From NCBI GenBank assembly GCA_016708315.1, contig JADJGC010000002.1:434001-498000 (forward strand): 64,000 bases of DNA, read 5' to 3'. The stretch comes from a bacterium. GTDB lineage: Bacteria; Zixibacteria; MSB-5A5; CAIYYT01. Below, in pieces: positions 53,078 to 62,275 of the stretch. The position numbers and the translations under genes are program-made. The notes beneath the pieces were generated by a model. It was not told the DNA's origin, searched no databases, and was given only the letters and a program-made list of their open reading frames with translations. Position 1 is the stretch's first letter; each line of letters begins with the position of its first letter.

Positions 53078-53649
53078 CAGATCAACTCCTCCGGCTTGAA
53101 CTTGCCCTCCACTATCTCGCGAAGCGCCCGTTTACCGCGATGCAGATAGGTCTTCACGGTACCAATCGGTATCTTCATCAGTTCAGCGATTTCGACGTAT
53201 CCAATGCCGCGCAAATAGAACATTCGCAAAGCCGTCGCATAGTGCGTCGGCAGCTGCTCCAAAGCATCATCCAAGACTCGTCCACAGAAGAGACTCTGGT
53301 AAACCTGGTCGGGCTGAGCAGCTGGATCGATCGCGAGATGTTCAATTTCATTTAGCGATACCTGTTCCAGTCGCTTCTTCGCCCTCTCAGCCAGTGCGAC
53401 ATTTAGGGCGATTCGGTAGAGCCAGCTGGAGAACTTGGCATCGCCACGGAAGCTCTTGATATTGTTGTATGCGCGGATGAATGCCTCGAAAGTCAATTCT
53501 TCGGCGCGCTCCGGATCGTTGAGCATCCGGTTGATCAGTACAAAAACCCGGTCCTTATATAGATCCGTTAGTTTGGTAAGCGCGGCGCGCTCGCCGTGTC
53601 TTGCCCTCTCGACCAGTTCGCGGTCATTGTCAGCTATCGTTGCTTGCAT
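53077..53649 (-). CDS. ECF-type RNA polymerase sigma factor
   Basis: A 190-residue group 4 sigma factor starting MQATIADNDRELVERARHGE. Region 2 is visible as LYKDRVFVLINRMLNDPERAEELTFEAFIRAYNNIKSF-RGDAKFSSWLYRIALN. Region 4 is seen in LEQLPTHYATALRMFYLRGIGYVEIAELMKIPIGTVKTYLHRGKRAL. An upstream extension of 72 codons is open but has no coding character, so 53649 is used. It is paired with the downstream anti-sigma gene and would direct envelope-stress transcription. Confidence 0.93.
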   Translation of the reverse strand: MQATIADNDRELVERARHGERAALTKLTDLYKDRVFVLINRMLNDPERAEELTFEAFIRAYNNIKSFRGDAKFSSWLYRIALNVALAERAKKRLEQVSLNEIEHLAIDPAAQPDQVYQSLFCGRVLDDALEQLPTHYATALRMFYLRGIGYVEIAELMKIPIGTVKTYLHRGKRALREIVEGKFKPEELI

Positions 53650-53739
53650 AGATATAAAGACTCCAAAATCGTCAAAAAGTTGCACTTTTTGAAACCGAAG
53701 TCGAAATAGTCGAGTCTTACAGACAGAGAGGTTAGAATT

Positions 53740-54114
53740 ATGTGGAGATTTGACGCTTCTGATATGTTTAGCATGTTCGCCGGAATCATTCTGGGACTGG
53801 GATTTTTCGCGCTTGTTGCATATCTGGTCTACTTGTTTGTTTACAAACGAATTCAAATGAATCACGAAATGCGGCTTGAATTGATTAAACAGGGTCGCGA
53901 ATTACCTGCTGAGACAGAGCGATTTGGCAGTTTGAAAGCGGGAATTGTACTGTGTGCGGTGGGATTGGGACTATTCCTGAGTCTCTTACTTGAAGCACAT
54001 TCGAACGGCGATTCTCCCGGTGGTGAGACTGTAATTGCGTTTGTGCCGTTATTGACCGGGATTGGATTAATTGGCTTTCATTTGGCAATACGTAGGAGCG
54101 CAAGCAGCAAGTAG
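53740..54114 (+). CDS. Small membrane protein (DUF6249-like)
   Basis: A 124-residue protein with three helices (MFAGIILGLGFFALVAYLVYLFVY, GIVLCAVGLGLFLSLLL and VIAFVPLLTGIGLIGFHLAI) and a cytoplasmic loop RIQMNHEMRLELIKQGRELP between the first two. The loop pattern MRLELIEKGR is typical of small membrane proteins encoded beside ECF sigma genes. It is transcribed away from the sigma factor gene with 90 bases between the starts, so it may be under control of that sigma factor. GAGAGG precedes the start. Confidence 0.75.
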   Translation: MWRFDASDMFSMFAGIILGLGFFALVAYLVYLFVYKRIQMNHEMRLELIKQGRELPAETERFGSLKAGIVLCAVGLGLFLSLLLEAHSNGDSPGGETVIAFVPLLTGIGLIGFHLAIRRSASSK

Positions 54115-54124
54115 GAATGAGACG

Positions 54125-54874
54125 CTACTTAGCGTCGGGGTCCTTGGGCTTGTCGGATTCTTTGAGATCAATCATCTGGGTGCCCTCTACATAGGTAGTG
54201 GCGCGCGCCTCTTCCAAGTTCATCAATTGACTGACCACGTCGCGAATTCGCAAACCGCTCTGTTCGATTAATCGAAGTCGTTTGACCACGTCATCGGGAA
54301 GCTGGTCCCCTTTCATAAGCAGTAATTGGCAATTACCCAACACCACCGTAAGTGGATTGTTGATTTCGTGATTAATAGTCGCAGTGGTTTCTCTGAGAGC
54401 ATCAAGTCTTGCGGAACGAATCTGACCCGCTTGCCCCAGACTGTTCCGAAGCGCGGCGGCCATGACCTCGATGAACTCCTGCTCCAGCGCAATGTTGCGT
54501 GATCCATCGCAGATTCCGGACACAGCGCCTACGACTCGATTGTCAGACCGAATAACATATGAGAATATCGATTTGAGGCCGTTGTGGTTCAGTGTGGAGT
54601 AAATCGTTTCGAGTCCGAATTTGGCTCGTAATGATGCGATCATTCTAGATTCGAGTTCTGCTAGTCCGACGACAAGAGCCGGCTCACCAGCGCGGATTTC
54701 CAGAATGGCATTGCCATCATCATCGACGACGGAGATTGCCGCCGCTGCTATCTTGAGTGCGGCGATTGCGTCAACAAGAGATTCTCTTAGCGATTGCTCT
54801 GCCGCTTCAGGGTCGGCTGGCGCCAAAAGTATCTTGCGCAGCGATTGATATTTCTTGTCTTCAGTACCGTCCAT
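54125..54874 (-). CDS. GAF-type sensor with orphan histidine-kinase dimerisation helix
   Basis: A 249-residue cytoplasmic protein; ATG 54874 fits GAGG spacing better than 54877. Residues about 25-150 look like a GAF domain (IAAAAISVVDDDGNAILEIRAGE, YSTLNHNGLKSIFSYVIRSD, VVGAVSGIC). Then comes a perfect HisKA H-box, TATINHEINNPLTVVLGNCQLLLM, with His near residue 169, and the second DHp helix. The chain stops after a short charged tail with no HATPase domain. It may receive phosphate from, or dimerise with, another kinase. It converges with the DUF6249-like gene. Confidence 0.83.
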   Translation of the reverse strand: MDGTEDKKYQSLRKILLAPADPEAAEQSLRESLVDAIAALKIAAAAISVVDDDGNAILEIRAGEPALVVGLAELESRMIASLRAKFGLETIYSTLNHNGLKSIFSYVIRSDNRVVGAVSGICDGSRNIALEQEFIEVMAAALRNSLGQAGQIRSARLDALRETTATINHEINNPLTVVLGNCQLLLMKGDQLPDDVVKRLRLIEQSGLRIRDVVSQLMNLEEARATTYVEGTQMIDLKESDKPKDPDAK

Positions 54875-55135
54875 CATTCCTCGGTATGATATCTCGCAAA
54901 GAGCGTGCCGTCAATGGCTATGACCGGGGAACAAGTTACATAAAGTTTCCTATCAATGCATCGCGGTAACACATTTTCTCTCAATAATTTATACGCCGAT
55001 CAGCCAATACGGTTTCACCGGACAGCAAAGCAACTGCGTTTCGGAGGGTGGTTTGTGCATTCTGGTTCACATTACGTGCACAAGTGAATTTTCGGTGTTG
55101 GAGAATTGCGGAACGAGTTGCCTTCTAATTTGTTG

Positions 55136-55163
55136 TTGACAACAGGAGGGGCAGGTGTATTTT
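55136..55163 (+). promoter_or_regulatory. Sigma-70 promoter of purF
   Basis: TTGACA (55136-55141), a 16-base spacer and TATTTT (55158-55163) stand 20 bases before the purF start. The remainder of the 54875-55183 gap shows no recognisable purine riboswitch or PurR-like operator. Confidence 0.7.
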
Positions 55164-55183
55164 AAGCGTCTTTCGGAGCGGTA

Positions 55184-56647
55184 ATGTCGGACGATCTTCG
55201 TTGTGAATGTGGTATTTTCGGGATTTTCGGAGCGAACAACGCCGCCGACCTGACTTATTTTGGGCTTTATGCACTACAGCATCGGGGCCAGGAAGCTGCC
55301 GGTATTGTCAGTTTCGATGGTGAAATCTGCAACGAAGTCCGCGGCCAAGGGGAAGTTAATCAAGTCTTTAGTCAGCGCGACAAGCTTTCTGAATTGAAGG
55401 GTGATCGCGCCATCGGCCACAATCGCTATTCAACGGCCGGTGCCTCAAACATGAGAAATGTCCAGCCACTGGTTATCACTTTCAAGGGCAAGAAGCTAGC
55501 AGTCGGGCACAATGGCAATCTAACCAATGATGAGGCGCTAAAACAGAAGCTTGAACAGGGCGGCTCGATATTTCAGACAACTTCGGACACCGAAGTTATC
55601 CTTCATCTTATTGCCAAGAGCAAGAAGGCGAAGATTGTTGATGCCATAGCCCATGCACTCAAGAAGGTACACGGTGCTTATTCCCTTGTATTTCTGCACA
55701 AGGACGCTCTTATCGCAGCGCGCGACCCGCACGGGTTCCGACCGCTGGCACTCGGCCAGATTGGTGATAAATGGGTCGTGGCTTCGGAAACCTGTTCATT
55801 CGATATTATTGGCGCGAAATACATTCGTGATGTTCTGCCCGGCGAGATAGTCGAGATAACCGAAGACGGGCTCAAGTCCTATCTTCCCTTCCGAAAGCAC
55901 AAGCACGCGATTTGTATATTCGAGTTCATATATTTCGCCCGTCCTGACTCAAAGATTTTTGGAGAGAATGTTGATAAGGTCCGCAGGCGTTTGGGGCGCT
56001 ACTTGGCGCTGCAGCACCCTGCCGATGCCGATATTGTGATTTCCGTTCCGGATTCGTCGAATACGGCGACGCTTGGGTTCTCCGAGCAATCGAAGATTCC
56101 CTTTGAATTTGGCTTGATTCGCAACCACTATGTTGGTCGCACATTTATCGACCCAAAGCAAGAAATCCGCGATCTTGACGTAAAGGTCAAGTTCAATGCC
56201 GTGAAAGGCGTTCTAAAGGACAAACGGGTTGTGGTGGTGGATGACTCCATCGTCCGCGGAACGACAATGAAGAAGCTTATCAAGATGATCCGTGATGCCG
56301 GCGCCAAGGAGATTCACTTGAGAATTTCATCGCCGCCAATTATTTCGCCGTGCTTCTATGGAATTGACATGCCGACCAAAAAAGAGTTGGTAGCATCAAA
56401 TATGACGGTTGACGAGATTGGCAAATGGTTGGGTGTTGATTCGATTGGCTACTTGTCTATTGATGCGATGCTCTCGATGCACTCACTGCCGAAAGAGAAC
56501 TTCTGTGTGGCTTGTTTCTCAGGCAAGTATCCCACAGCTATCGAGAACAAGAATGGCAAGCTCCTGTCAGCCCGTAACGGAAAATCATCTGAGAGTCCGC
56601 GTGCCGAATTCGTGAAACGCACCCGCAAAGCAAAGGTGACGGCTTAG
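55184..56647 (+). CDS. purF: Amidophosphoribosyltransferase PurF
   Basis: A 487-residue enzyme of the first committed step of purine synthesis, making phosphoribosylamine from PRPP and glutamine. The N-terminal glutaminase domain begins after a short propeptide at Cys9 (CGIFGIFG), followed by LYALQHRGQEAAGI, IGHNRYSTAG and VGHNGNLTN. The phosphoribosyltransferase domain has the PRPP loop VVVVDDSIVRGTTMKKL. Cysteines in HAICIFEF, ISPCFYGID and FCVACFSG are those of the B. subtilis type [4Fe-4S] enzyme. It stands alone with its own promoter. Confidence 0.97.
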   Translation: MSDDLRCECGIFGIFGANNAADLTYFGLYALQHRGQEAAGIVSFDGEICNEVRGQGEVNQVFSQRDKLSELKGDRAIGHNRYSTAGASNMRNVQPLVITFKGKKLAVGHNGNLTNDEALKQKLEQGGSIFQTTSDTEVILHLIAKSKKAKIVDAIAHALKKVHGAYSLVFLHKDALIAARDPHGFRPLALGQIGDKWVVASETCSFDIIGAKYIRDVLPGEIVEITEDGLKSYLPFRKHKHAICIFEFIYFARPDSKIFGENVDKVRRRLGRYLALQHPADADIVISVPDSSNTATLGFSEQSKIPFEFGLIRNHYVGRTFIDPKQEIRDLDVKVKFNAVKGVLKDKRVVVVDDSIVRGTTMKKLIKMIRDAGAKEIHLRISSPPIISPCFYGIDMPTKKELVASNMTVDEIGKWLGVDSIGYLSIDAMLSMHSLPKENFCVACFSGKYPTAIENKNGKLLSARNGKSSESPRAEFVKRTRKAKVTA

Positions 56648-56740
56648 TTCGTCACCCTTCTCCCCTATTTCTCCATAATTGCCGGAACGAACGAGTGACT
56701 TGGACGCTTGAAGGCGGCTGTTTGCCAGGCCAATGTAGCT

Positions 56741-58195
56741 TTAGTTCAGCGAGAAGATTGTCAGCCCGTCGAACGGATACCAGCGCTGCGGGTAAATACC
56801 AATCGCGAATACGGCGATAACTGCCACCAACAGTGCAATGACAAGGAAGGCTGGCAGTGCCGGAACCACAACGGGTTTCCCTTCCGGATCTGACATGAAC
56901 ATCTTGACGACAATTCGGAGATAGTAGTACACGGATACCAACGAGTTCATCACCGCTATGATAACGATGGCGTAGTGACCATCGACAACCGCCGACTTGA
57001 ATAAAACGAACTTACCCATGAAACCGGCAGTCGGCGGAAATCCTGCGAGCGAAATCAAAAATACCGTTAACAGAATTGCCAAGAGCGGCTTGGAACGACC
57101 AAGCCCTGAGTAGTTGTCAATCGAGGTAACTTCATCATTGGTGCTGCTGGCATCGACCTGGCTGATAATCATGAATGCACCTAGATTGGTTACGGCATAG
57201 CAAAGAAGATAGAGAGCCGCCGCTGACGCCGACTCAGCCGTTCCGACCACGAGTGCGATCATAATGTATCCGGCGTGGGCAATTGATGAGAACGCCAGCA
57301 TGCGTTTGATGTTACTTTGGCGAATCGCCATGATGTTACCGACGGTCATAGTGAGCACCGCTAAGGTCCAGAACAGCGGCTCAAGAACCGGCTGTAAATC
57401 CTGGAAGCCAAAACTAAATATCCGCAAAAGCGCTGCGAACGCGGCAGCTTTGGGTCCGGCCGACATAAATCCGGTAACAGGCGCCGGGGCGCCTTCATAT
57501 GCGTCAGCGGCCCACATGTGGAACGGCACTGCAGCGATCTTGAATCCGAGCCCTACGATCAGAAGCGCTGCGCCGATTAGCAGGAACGTGTCGACACCGC
57601 CGCCTTGACGGAAGTGGTTGATGACATCCATTGCTTCGAACGAGCCAGTTGTACCGTAGATAAAGGCAATTCCAAACACTGTGAAGCCGGTGGTAAATGC
57701 GCCAAGCAGGAAATACTTGATTGAAGCTTCAGTGGAGCGCAATTGAGTACGGGCAAAGCCTGCGAGAACATAAAGAGCTACGGACATGATTTCCAAGCCA
57801 AGGAACATCACAAGCAGATTAGAAGTCGACGCCATCACCATCATGCCGTAAGTCGAGAACAGAATCAGCGGATAGAACTCGCCGTGATTATTGTCTTTCT
57901 TTTTCAGGTAATCGATGGACATGAAAATGGTGAGAATAGCGCCAAGAATGAAAATCAGATTGAAGAACTGACTGAAGTCGTCGGCGATGAACATTCCGCC
58001 GAAGGTGCTTGCCGAAACGCCAATTTGCTGGGATGCGAAATAGAGAGCGACTATCAGACCGATCCAGCTGAAGTGACCAACGATCTCTTGCTTTTTCTCG
58101 GAGATGAATGGCTCAAGCAGCATCGCCAGCAATGCAACGACACATACGCTCAGCGAAGGAGCCAGCAACCACCAATCGACATTTCCGAATTGCAT
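56741..58195 (-). CDS. nuoN: NADH-quinone oxidoreductase subunit N
   Basis: A 484-residue antiporter-like subunit of complex I with about 14 helices. Signatures are YPLILFSTYGMMVMASTSNLLVMFLGLEIMS with the key Glu, YFLLGAFTTGFTVFG, FKIAAVPFHMWAADAYEGAPAPVTGFMSAG with the proton-path Lys, and IKRMLAFSSIAHAGYIM. It forms one of the proton channels in the membrane arm. It is the last nuo gene, 51 bases after the glutaredoxin gene. Confidence 0.96.
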   Translation of the reverse strand: MQFGNVDWWLLAPSLSVCVVALLAMLLEPFISEKKQEIVGHFSWIGLIVALYFASQQIGVSASTFGGMFIADDFSQFFNLIFILGAILTIFMSIDYLKKKDNNHGEFYPLILFSTYGMMVMASTSNLLVMFLGLEIMSVALYVLAGFARTQLRSTEASIKYFLLGAFTTGFTVFGIAFIYGTTGSFEAMDVINHFRQGGGVDTFLLIGAALLIVGLGFKIAAVPFHMWAADAYEGAPAPVTGFMSAGPKAAAFAALLRIFSFGFQDLQPVLEPLFWTLAVLTMTVGNIMAIRQSNIKRMLAFSSIAHAGYIMIALVVGTAESASAAALYLLCYAVTNLGAFMIISQVDASSTNDEVTSIDNYSGLGRSKPLLAILLTVFLISLAGFPPTAGFMGKFVLFKSAVVDGHYAIVIIAVMNSLVSVYYYLRIVVKMFMSDPEGKPVVVPALPAFLVIALLVAVIAVFAIGIYPQRWYPFDGLTIFSLN

Positions 58196-58246
58196 TATTC
58201 CTCTACCGTTCTCATTGGCAGCGACAACTGTCGCCGATCAATATCC

Positions 58247-58459
58247 TCAAGAACCGCCGAATCCAACGGTTACTTTGTCATCTTCTACCATTACAGGGAC
58301 GCGCTTTGAGCCGCCCTGAAGTCTCTGAGCATCCTCCGAAGCACCGGGCACGTTATGGACGTCAATTTCTTCAAAGTCAACGCCGCGTTTACGGAAATCT
58401 TCCTTGGCTGCAGCGCAATATGGACATCCGACCTTGGTATAAATTCGAGCAGTCGTCAC
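58247..58459 (-). CDS. Glutaredoxin-like protein inside the nuo operon
   Basis: A 70-residue minimal glutaredoxin. ARIYTKVGCPYCAAAKEDFRKRG has the dithiol active site CPYC at 12-15. KRVPVMVEDD carries the cis-Pro of the substrate site, and VTVGFGG is the final strand. It starts 2 bases after the nuoM stop and ends 51 bases before nuoN, so it is transcribed with complex I genes. It may maintain thiols during cluster assembly, but nothing in the sequence proves a link. Confidence 0.9.
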   Translation of the reverse strand: MTTARIYTKVGCPYCAAAKEDFRKRGVDFEEIDVHNVPGASEDAQRLQGGSKRVPVMVEDDKVTVGFGGS

Positions 58460-58461
58460 TC

Positions 58462-60030
58462 TTACTGCCCTGCCTTCATGGTTGTGTTAATCACCCATGC
58501 CGGGGTTTGATTAGTCTCAAACTCCAGTGCCAGTTTCGTTTTTCTCAGTTGGGCTTGTTCGATTAGATTCGTTACGGAAGGCTCCATCATATTGAGGAAT
58601 GGCTTGGGATACAAACCAATCCAGAATATCAGCACTACCAGTGGTGTAAGAACGAGCCATTCCCTCTTACTTATATCAACGAGCTTTTGATTCTCAGGGT
58701 TTTCCACTTTGCCCCAGACGACGCGTTGAAACATCCACAACATATAAGCGGCGGCAAGGACGATGCCAAAGGTCGCGATCACGGCGTAGGTTATGTTAAA
58801 CTTGAATGTGCCAAGAAGAATGAGGAATTCACCGACAAATCCGTTCGTGCCGGGAAGCCCAATTGAAGATAACGTGATGATCATGAAGAATGTGGCGTAG
58901 ATCGGCATGACTTTGAACAAGCCGCCAAAGTCTTCAATCATGCGCGTGTGCCGGCGCTCGTAAATCATACCGACGACAAGGAATAACGCTCCGGTTGAAA
59001 TACCGTGGTTCAGCATTTGCAGAACCGAACCCTGCACGCCCTGATCGTTAAGTGCTACCATTCCGATCATGACGAAACCCATGTGGGCTACGGACGAAAA
59101 TGCTACGAGTGATTTGACGTCCTTCTGTACCATGGCTACCAAAGCACCGTAGATGATTCCTATCAACGAAAGGACAGCGATTATTGGAACGTACGAGTCG
59201 AAGGCATTTGGAAACATCGGAATGCAATAGCGCAAGAAACCGTAGGTACCCATCTTGAGCAATACACCGGCAAGAATAACTGAGCCGGCCGTTGGCGCCT
59301 GTACGTGAGCATCGGGCAACCAAGTATGAAACGGGAATATCGGGACCTTAATCAAGAACGCGAGCGCGAATGCCGCGAAGAGCCACGACTGAGCGGAAGG
59401 CGAAATTGCCAAGTTATAGTATTGCGTCAGATCAAAAGAATACACGCCGGTCGCCTGGTAGTTTAGGATCACCAACGCAACGATAGCGACGAGCATGAGT
59501 AGTGAGCCAAACATCGTGAACAATACGAACTTGATTGCTGCGTAAATGCGATTGATGCCGCCCCAGATTCCGATCAGGAAGTACATCGGGATTAACATCA
59601 CTTCCCAGAACAAGTAGAAGAGGAACAGATCCAGCGAAACAAACACGCCCAACATTCCCGTCTCCAGTACGAGGAGTGAGATCATGAATCCTTTGAGCCG
59701 GTTTTCGACGGAATTCCATGACGATAGAACGGCAATCGGGGTCAGAATTGTCGTGAGCAATATCAACAGTACACTAATGCCATCGACACCAAGATTGTAG
59801 CTGATACCAAGTCCGGGAATCCACGGTGTTTTGACGGCAAATTGCATGGCGGCTGTTGCGCCGTCGAAGTAGAACCATAGATGAAGGGACAAGACAAGAG
59901 TGACCAGAGTTGAAGCAATTGTGATCAGCTTGATTGCCTGCTTGTTCTCCTCTTTCAGGAACAATAGGAGAATCGCACCTACAAGTGGGAAGAATGTCAC
60001 TAATGTCAGAATCATTTGGTCCATAGTCAT
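58462..60030 (-). CDS. nuoM: NADH-quinone oxidoreductase subunit M
   Basis: A 522-residue antiporter-like subunit. GISYNLGVDGISVLLILLTT, LLFYLFWEVMLIPMYFLIG with the conserved Glu, VPIFPFHTWLPDAHVQAPTAGSVILAG with Lys, and DVKSLVAFSSVAHMGFVM are the family landmarks. It forms a proton channel between NuoL and NuoN. The start overlaps the nuoL stop (ATGA at 60027-60030). Confidence 0.96.
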   Translation of the reverse strand: MTMDQMILTLVTFFPLVGAILLLFLKEENKQAIKLITIASTLVTLVLSLHLWFYFDGATAAMQFAVKTPWIPGLGISYNLGVDGISVLLILLTTILTPIAVLSSWNSVENRLKGFMISLLVLETGMLGVFVSLDLFLFYLFWEVMLIPMYFLIGIWGGINRIYAAIKFVLFTMFGSLLMLVAIVALVILNYQATGVYSFDLTQYYNLAISPSAQSWLFAAFALAFLIKVPIFPFHTWLPDAHVQAPTAGSVILAGVLLKMGTYGFLRYCIPMFPNAFDSYVPIIAVLSLIGIIYGALVAMVQKDVKSLVAFSSVAHMGFVMIGMVALNDQGVQGSVLQMLNHGISTGALFLVVGMIYERRHTRMIEDFGGLFKVMPIYATFFMIITLSSIGLPGTNGFVGEFLILLGTFKFNITYAVIATFGIVLAAAYMLWMFQRVVWGKVENPENQKLVDISKREWLVLTPLVVLIFWIGLYPKPFLNMMEPSVTNLIEQAQLRKTKLALEFETNQTPAWVINTTMKAGQ

Positions 60031-61955
60031 CTATTCAGCAAAAGGTATCCCAAAACAAAGATCACACCGGTCAGAAAGACGAAGGCGTAACTGCGAATCA
60101 TACCGGTCTGCAGCTTGCGGAGTGCACCAGAGAATTGCCCTACCAGCCACGCCGAGCCGTTTACAAAACCGTCAATGAGCAAAACATCAAATTTCTTCCA
60201 CAGCAGCACCGAGAAGCTGACCGTGGGATTTATGAAGACCTTATCGTAAAGCTCGTCGACATAGTACTTGTTGTAAATGAGCTTATGCACTCCGCCGAGA
60301 CCTTGCTCCATTGCATCAGAGTTTTCTGAACGATTCAGGTAAAGGCGACGGGCGGTCAAGATCGCTACGATCACCAGAGCTACGCTGAGCGCAATCAGTA
60401 GGTACTCAGTGCTGTGCGAATGCGCACCAGCATGCTGGATTCCGATCTCCTGACCCTTCGCAAATACGGGATGCAGGAAGTGTTCTAGCCAGGCGCCACC
60501 GCCAAGAACAGCGGGCCAACCGATAAAGCCGCCTATGACTGATAGTACACCGAGGATAATCAACGGCGTTGTCATCGAGGCCGGTGATTCGTGCAGATGC
60601 TCGGCAGTATGCTTGTCGTAACGCGGTTTGCCATAGAATGTCATGTATATAAGTCTGAACATATAGAACGCAGTCAATCCGGCAGTTATCACACCGACAA
60701 TCCAGAAAACGGGCGAACCATATGGCGATGAGAATGACATCCACAAGATTTCATCTTTGGATACAAAGCCGGCCAATGGTGGAATTCCAGCGATTGCCAA
60801 TGTCGCGACCATCATAGTCCAAAACGTTTTGGGGAGCTTGTCTTTGAGGCCACCCATTTTGCGCATATCCTGTTCCCCGCTCATTGCGTGGATGACTGAA
60901 CCTGCGCCAAGGAACAAAAGAGCTTTGAAGAACGCATGGGTCATCAGGTGGAACACACCGGCACCGAATGCCGCCACACCGCACGCGAGGAACATATATC
61001 CGAGCTGACTAACTGTCGAGTACGCGAGTACTCGCTTGATATCGTTTTGGAATAAGCCAATTGTCGCGGCGAAAACGGCGGTAAACAGGCCGATGATTGC
61101 CACAACCAGCAAAGTGGTTGGTGCCATGACAAAGAGCACATTGCAACGCGCAACCATGTAAACGCCTGCGGTCACCATCGTTGCGGCATGAATCAGCGCC
61201 GAGACTGGTGTGGGACCTTCCATTGCATCGGGGAGCCAGACATACAGTGGAACTTGAGCTGATTTTCCGGTTGCACCTAAAAAGAGCAGCAGAGTAGCAG
61301 CAGTGACTATCCCTCCGCCCATTGCGAGCTGCTCTGGCGCCAGGCGCAGGACTTCGGCGAAGTTAACGGAACCGAGGTGCCAGAACAACAGCATGATACC
61401 GAGGGCAAATCCGAAGTCGCCGATTCGGTTAACAATGAAAGCTTTCTTTCCGGCGTCGGTCGCCGATTTGCGCTCGTACCAGAATCCAATCAGCAAGTAG
61501 GAACAGAGGCCGACGCCTTCCCACCCGACATACATCAACACGAAGTTATTGGCGAGGACGAGGATCAACATCGAACCCGTGAAGAGATTCAGGTATGTGA
61601 AGAAGCGCGAGTAATCCTTGTCGTGCGACATGTAGCCGATCGAGTAGACGTGAATCAAGAATCCAACGCCGCTGACGACGAGAATCATTATTGACGAAAG
61701 CGGGTCAAGGAGAAATCCGATATCGGCATTGAAACTGCCTGAAGGAATCCAAGAATAGAGAATGAGCTCGAAGCTGCGGCTTTCGACCGGAAGTCCGACA
61801 AGCTGAATGACAGAATTAACGGAAAGGAGGAATGCTGCCAATACCGAGCCGCATGCGACAGCATTTACGATCGGCTTGGAGAGCTTGCTGCCGAAGAGTC
61901 CATTGATCAGGAAGCCGATCAATGGCATCATCGGAATTAGCCAAATTAGATTCAT
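60027..61955 (-). CDS. nuoL: NADH-quinone oxidoreductase subunit L
   Basis: A 642-residue terminal antiporter-like subunit. Landmarks are DIGFLLDPLSSIMILVVSGVGF, MLILVLANNFVLMYVGWEGVGLCSYLLIGFW with the Glu, GKSAQVPLYVWLPDAMEGPTPVSALIHAATMVTAG with Lys, and DIKRVLAYSTVSQLGYMF. The C-terminal extension holds the long lateral helix region and a final helix (SYAFVFLTGVIFVLGYLLL). Length is normal. Confidence 0.96.
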   Translation of the reverse strand: MNLIWLIPMMPLIGFLINGLFGSKLSKPIVNAVACGSVLAAFLLSVNSVIQLVGLPVESRSFELILYSWIPSGSFNADIGFLLDPLSSIMILVVSGVGFLIHVYSIGYMSHDKDYSRFFTYLNLFTGSMLILVLANNFVLMYVGWEGVGLCSYLLIGFWYERKSATDAGKKAFIVNRIGDFGFALGIMLLFWHLGSVNFAEVLRLAPEQLAMGGGIVTAATLLLFLGATGKSAQVPLYVWLPDAMEGPTPVSALIHAATMVTAGVYMVARCNVLFVMAPTTLLVVAIIGLFTAVFAATIGLFQNDIKRVLAYSTVSQLGYMFLACGVAAFGAGVFHLMTHAFFKALLFLGAGSVIHAMSGEQDMRKMGGLKDKLPKTFWTMMVATLAIAGIPPLAGFVSKDEILWMSFSSPYGSPVFWIVGVITAGLTAFYMFRLIYMTFYGKPRYDKHTAEHLHESPASMTTPLIILGVLSVIGGFIGWPAVLGGGAWLEHFLHPVFAKGQEIGIQHAGAHSHSTEYLLIALSVALVIVAILTARRLYLNRSENSDAMEQGLGGVHKLIYNKYYVDELYDKVFINPTVSFSVLLWKKFDVLLIDGFVNGSAWLVGQFSGALRKLQTGMIRSYAFVFLTGVIFVLGYLLLNR

Positions 61956-61971
61956 TCCCTCACTACCTCAT

Positions 61972-62274
61972 CTACCACTTCAGAATATTCACTTCATCGA
62001 TGTTGGCTGTGTCACGATTGCGAAATAGTGCAATGATGATTGCAAGCCCGACAGCGGCTTCCGCGGCCGCAACGGTCATGATCACAAACACCATTACATG
62101 CCCGTCCAAGATACCCATCTCGCGCGAGAAGGCGACCATTGCCAGATTCGCGGCATTTAGCATCAACTCGACCGACATGAAGATGATCATTACATTTCGC
62201 GCGATGATCACGCCGATCATACCGATGACAAAAATCACGCCGGCTACTATTAAGAACCATTCAAGTGGAATCAT
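61972..62274 (-). CDS. nuoK: NADH-quinone oxidoreductase subunit K
   Basis: A 100-residue three-helix subunit (FLIVAGVIFVIGMIGVIIAR; IIFMSVELMLNAANLAMVAFSR with the proton-path Glu; VFVIMTVAAAEAAVGLAIIIALFR with the second Glu). Length and motifs are standard. It begins one base after the nuoJ stop. Confidence 0.96.
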   Translation of the reverse strand: MIPLEWFLIVAGVIFVIGMIGVIIARNVMIIFMSVELMLNAANLAMVAFSREMGILDGHVMVFVIMTVAAAEAAVGLAIIIALFRNRDTANIDEVNILKW

Positions 62275-62275
62275 C

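Noticed and set aside
53650..53865. N-terminal extension of the ECF sigma factor
   Set aside because: The 72-codon extension has no coding character or ribosome site and overlaps the start region of the divergent membrane protein gene.
54875..55183. Purine riboswitch ahead of purF
   Set aside because: The leader after the promoter is only about 20 bases and the upstream stretch shows no purine aptamer core.
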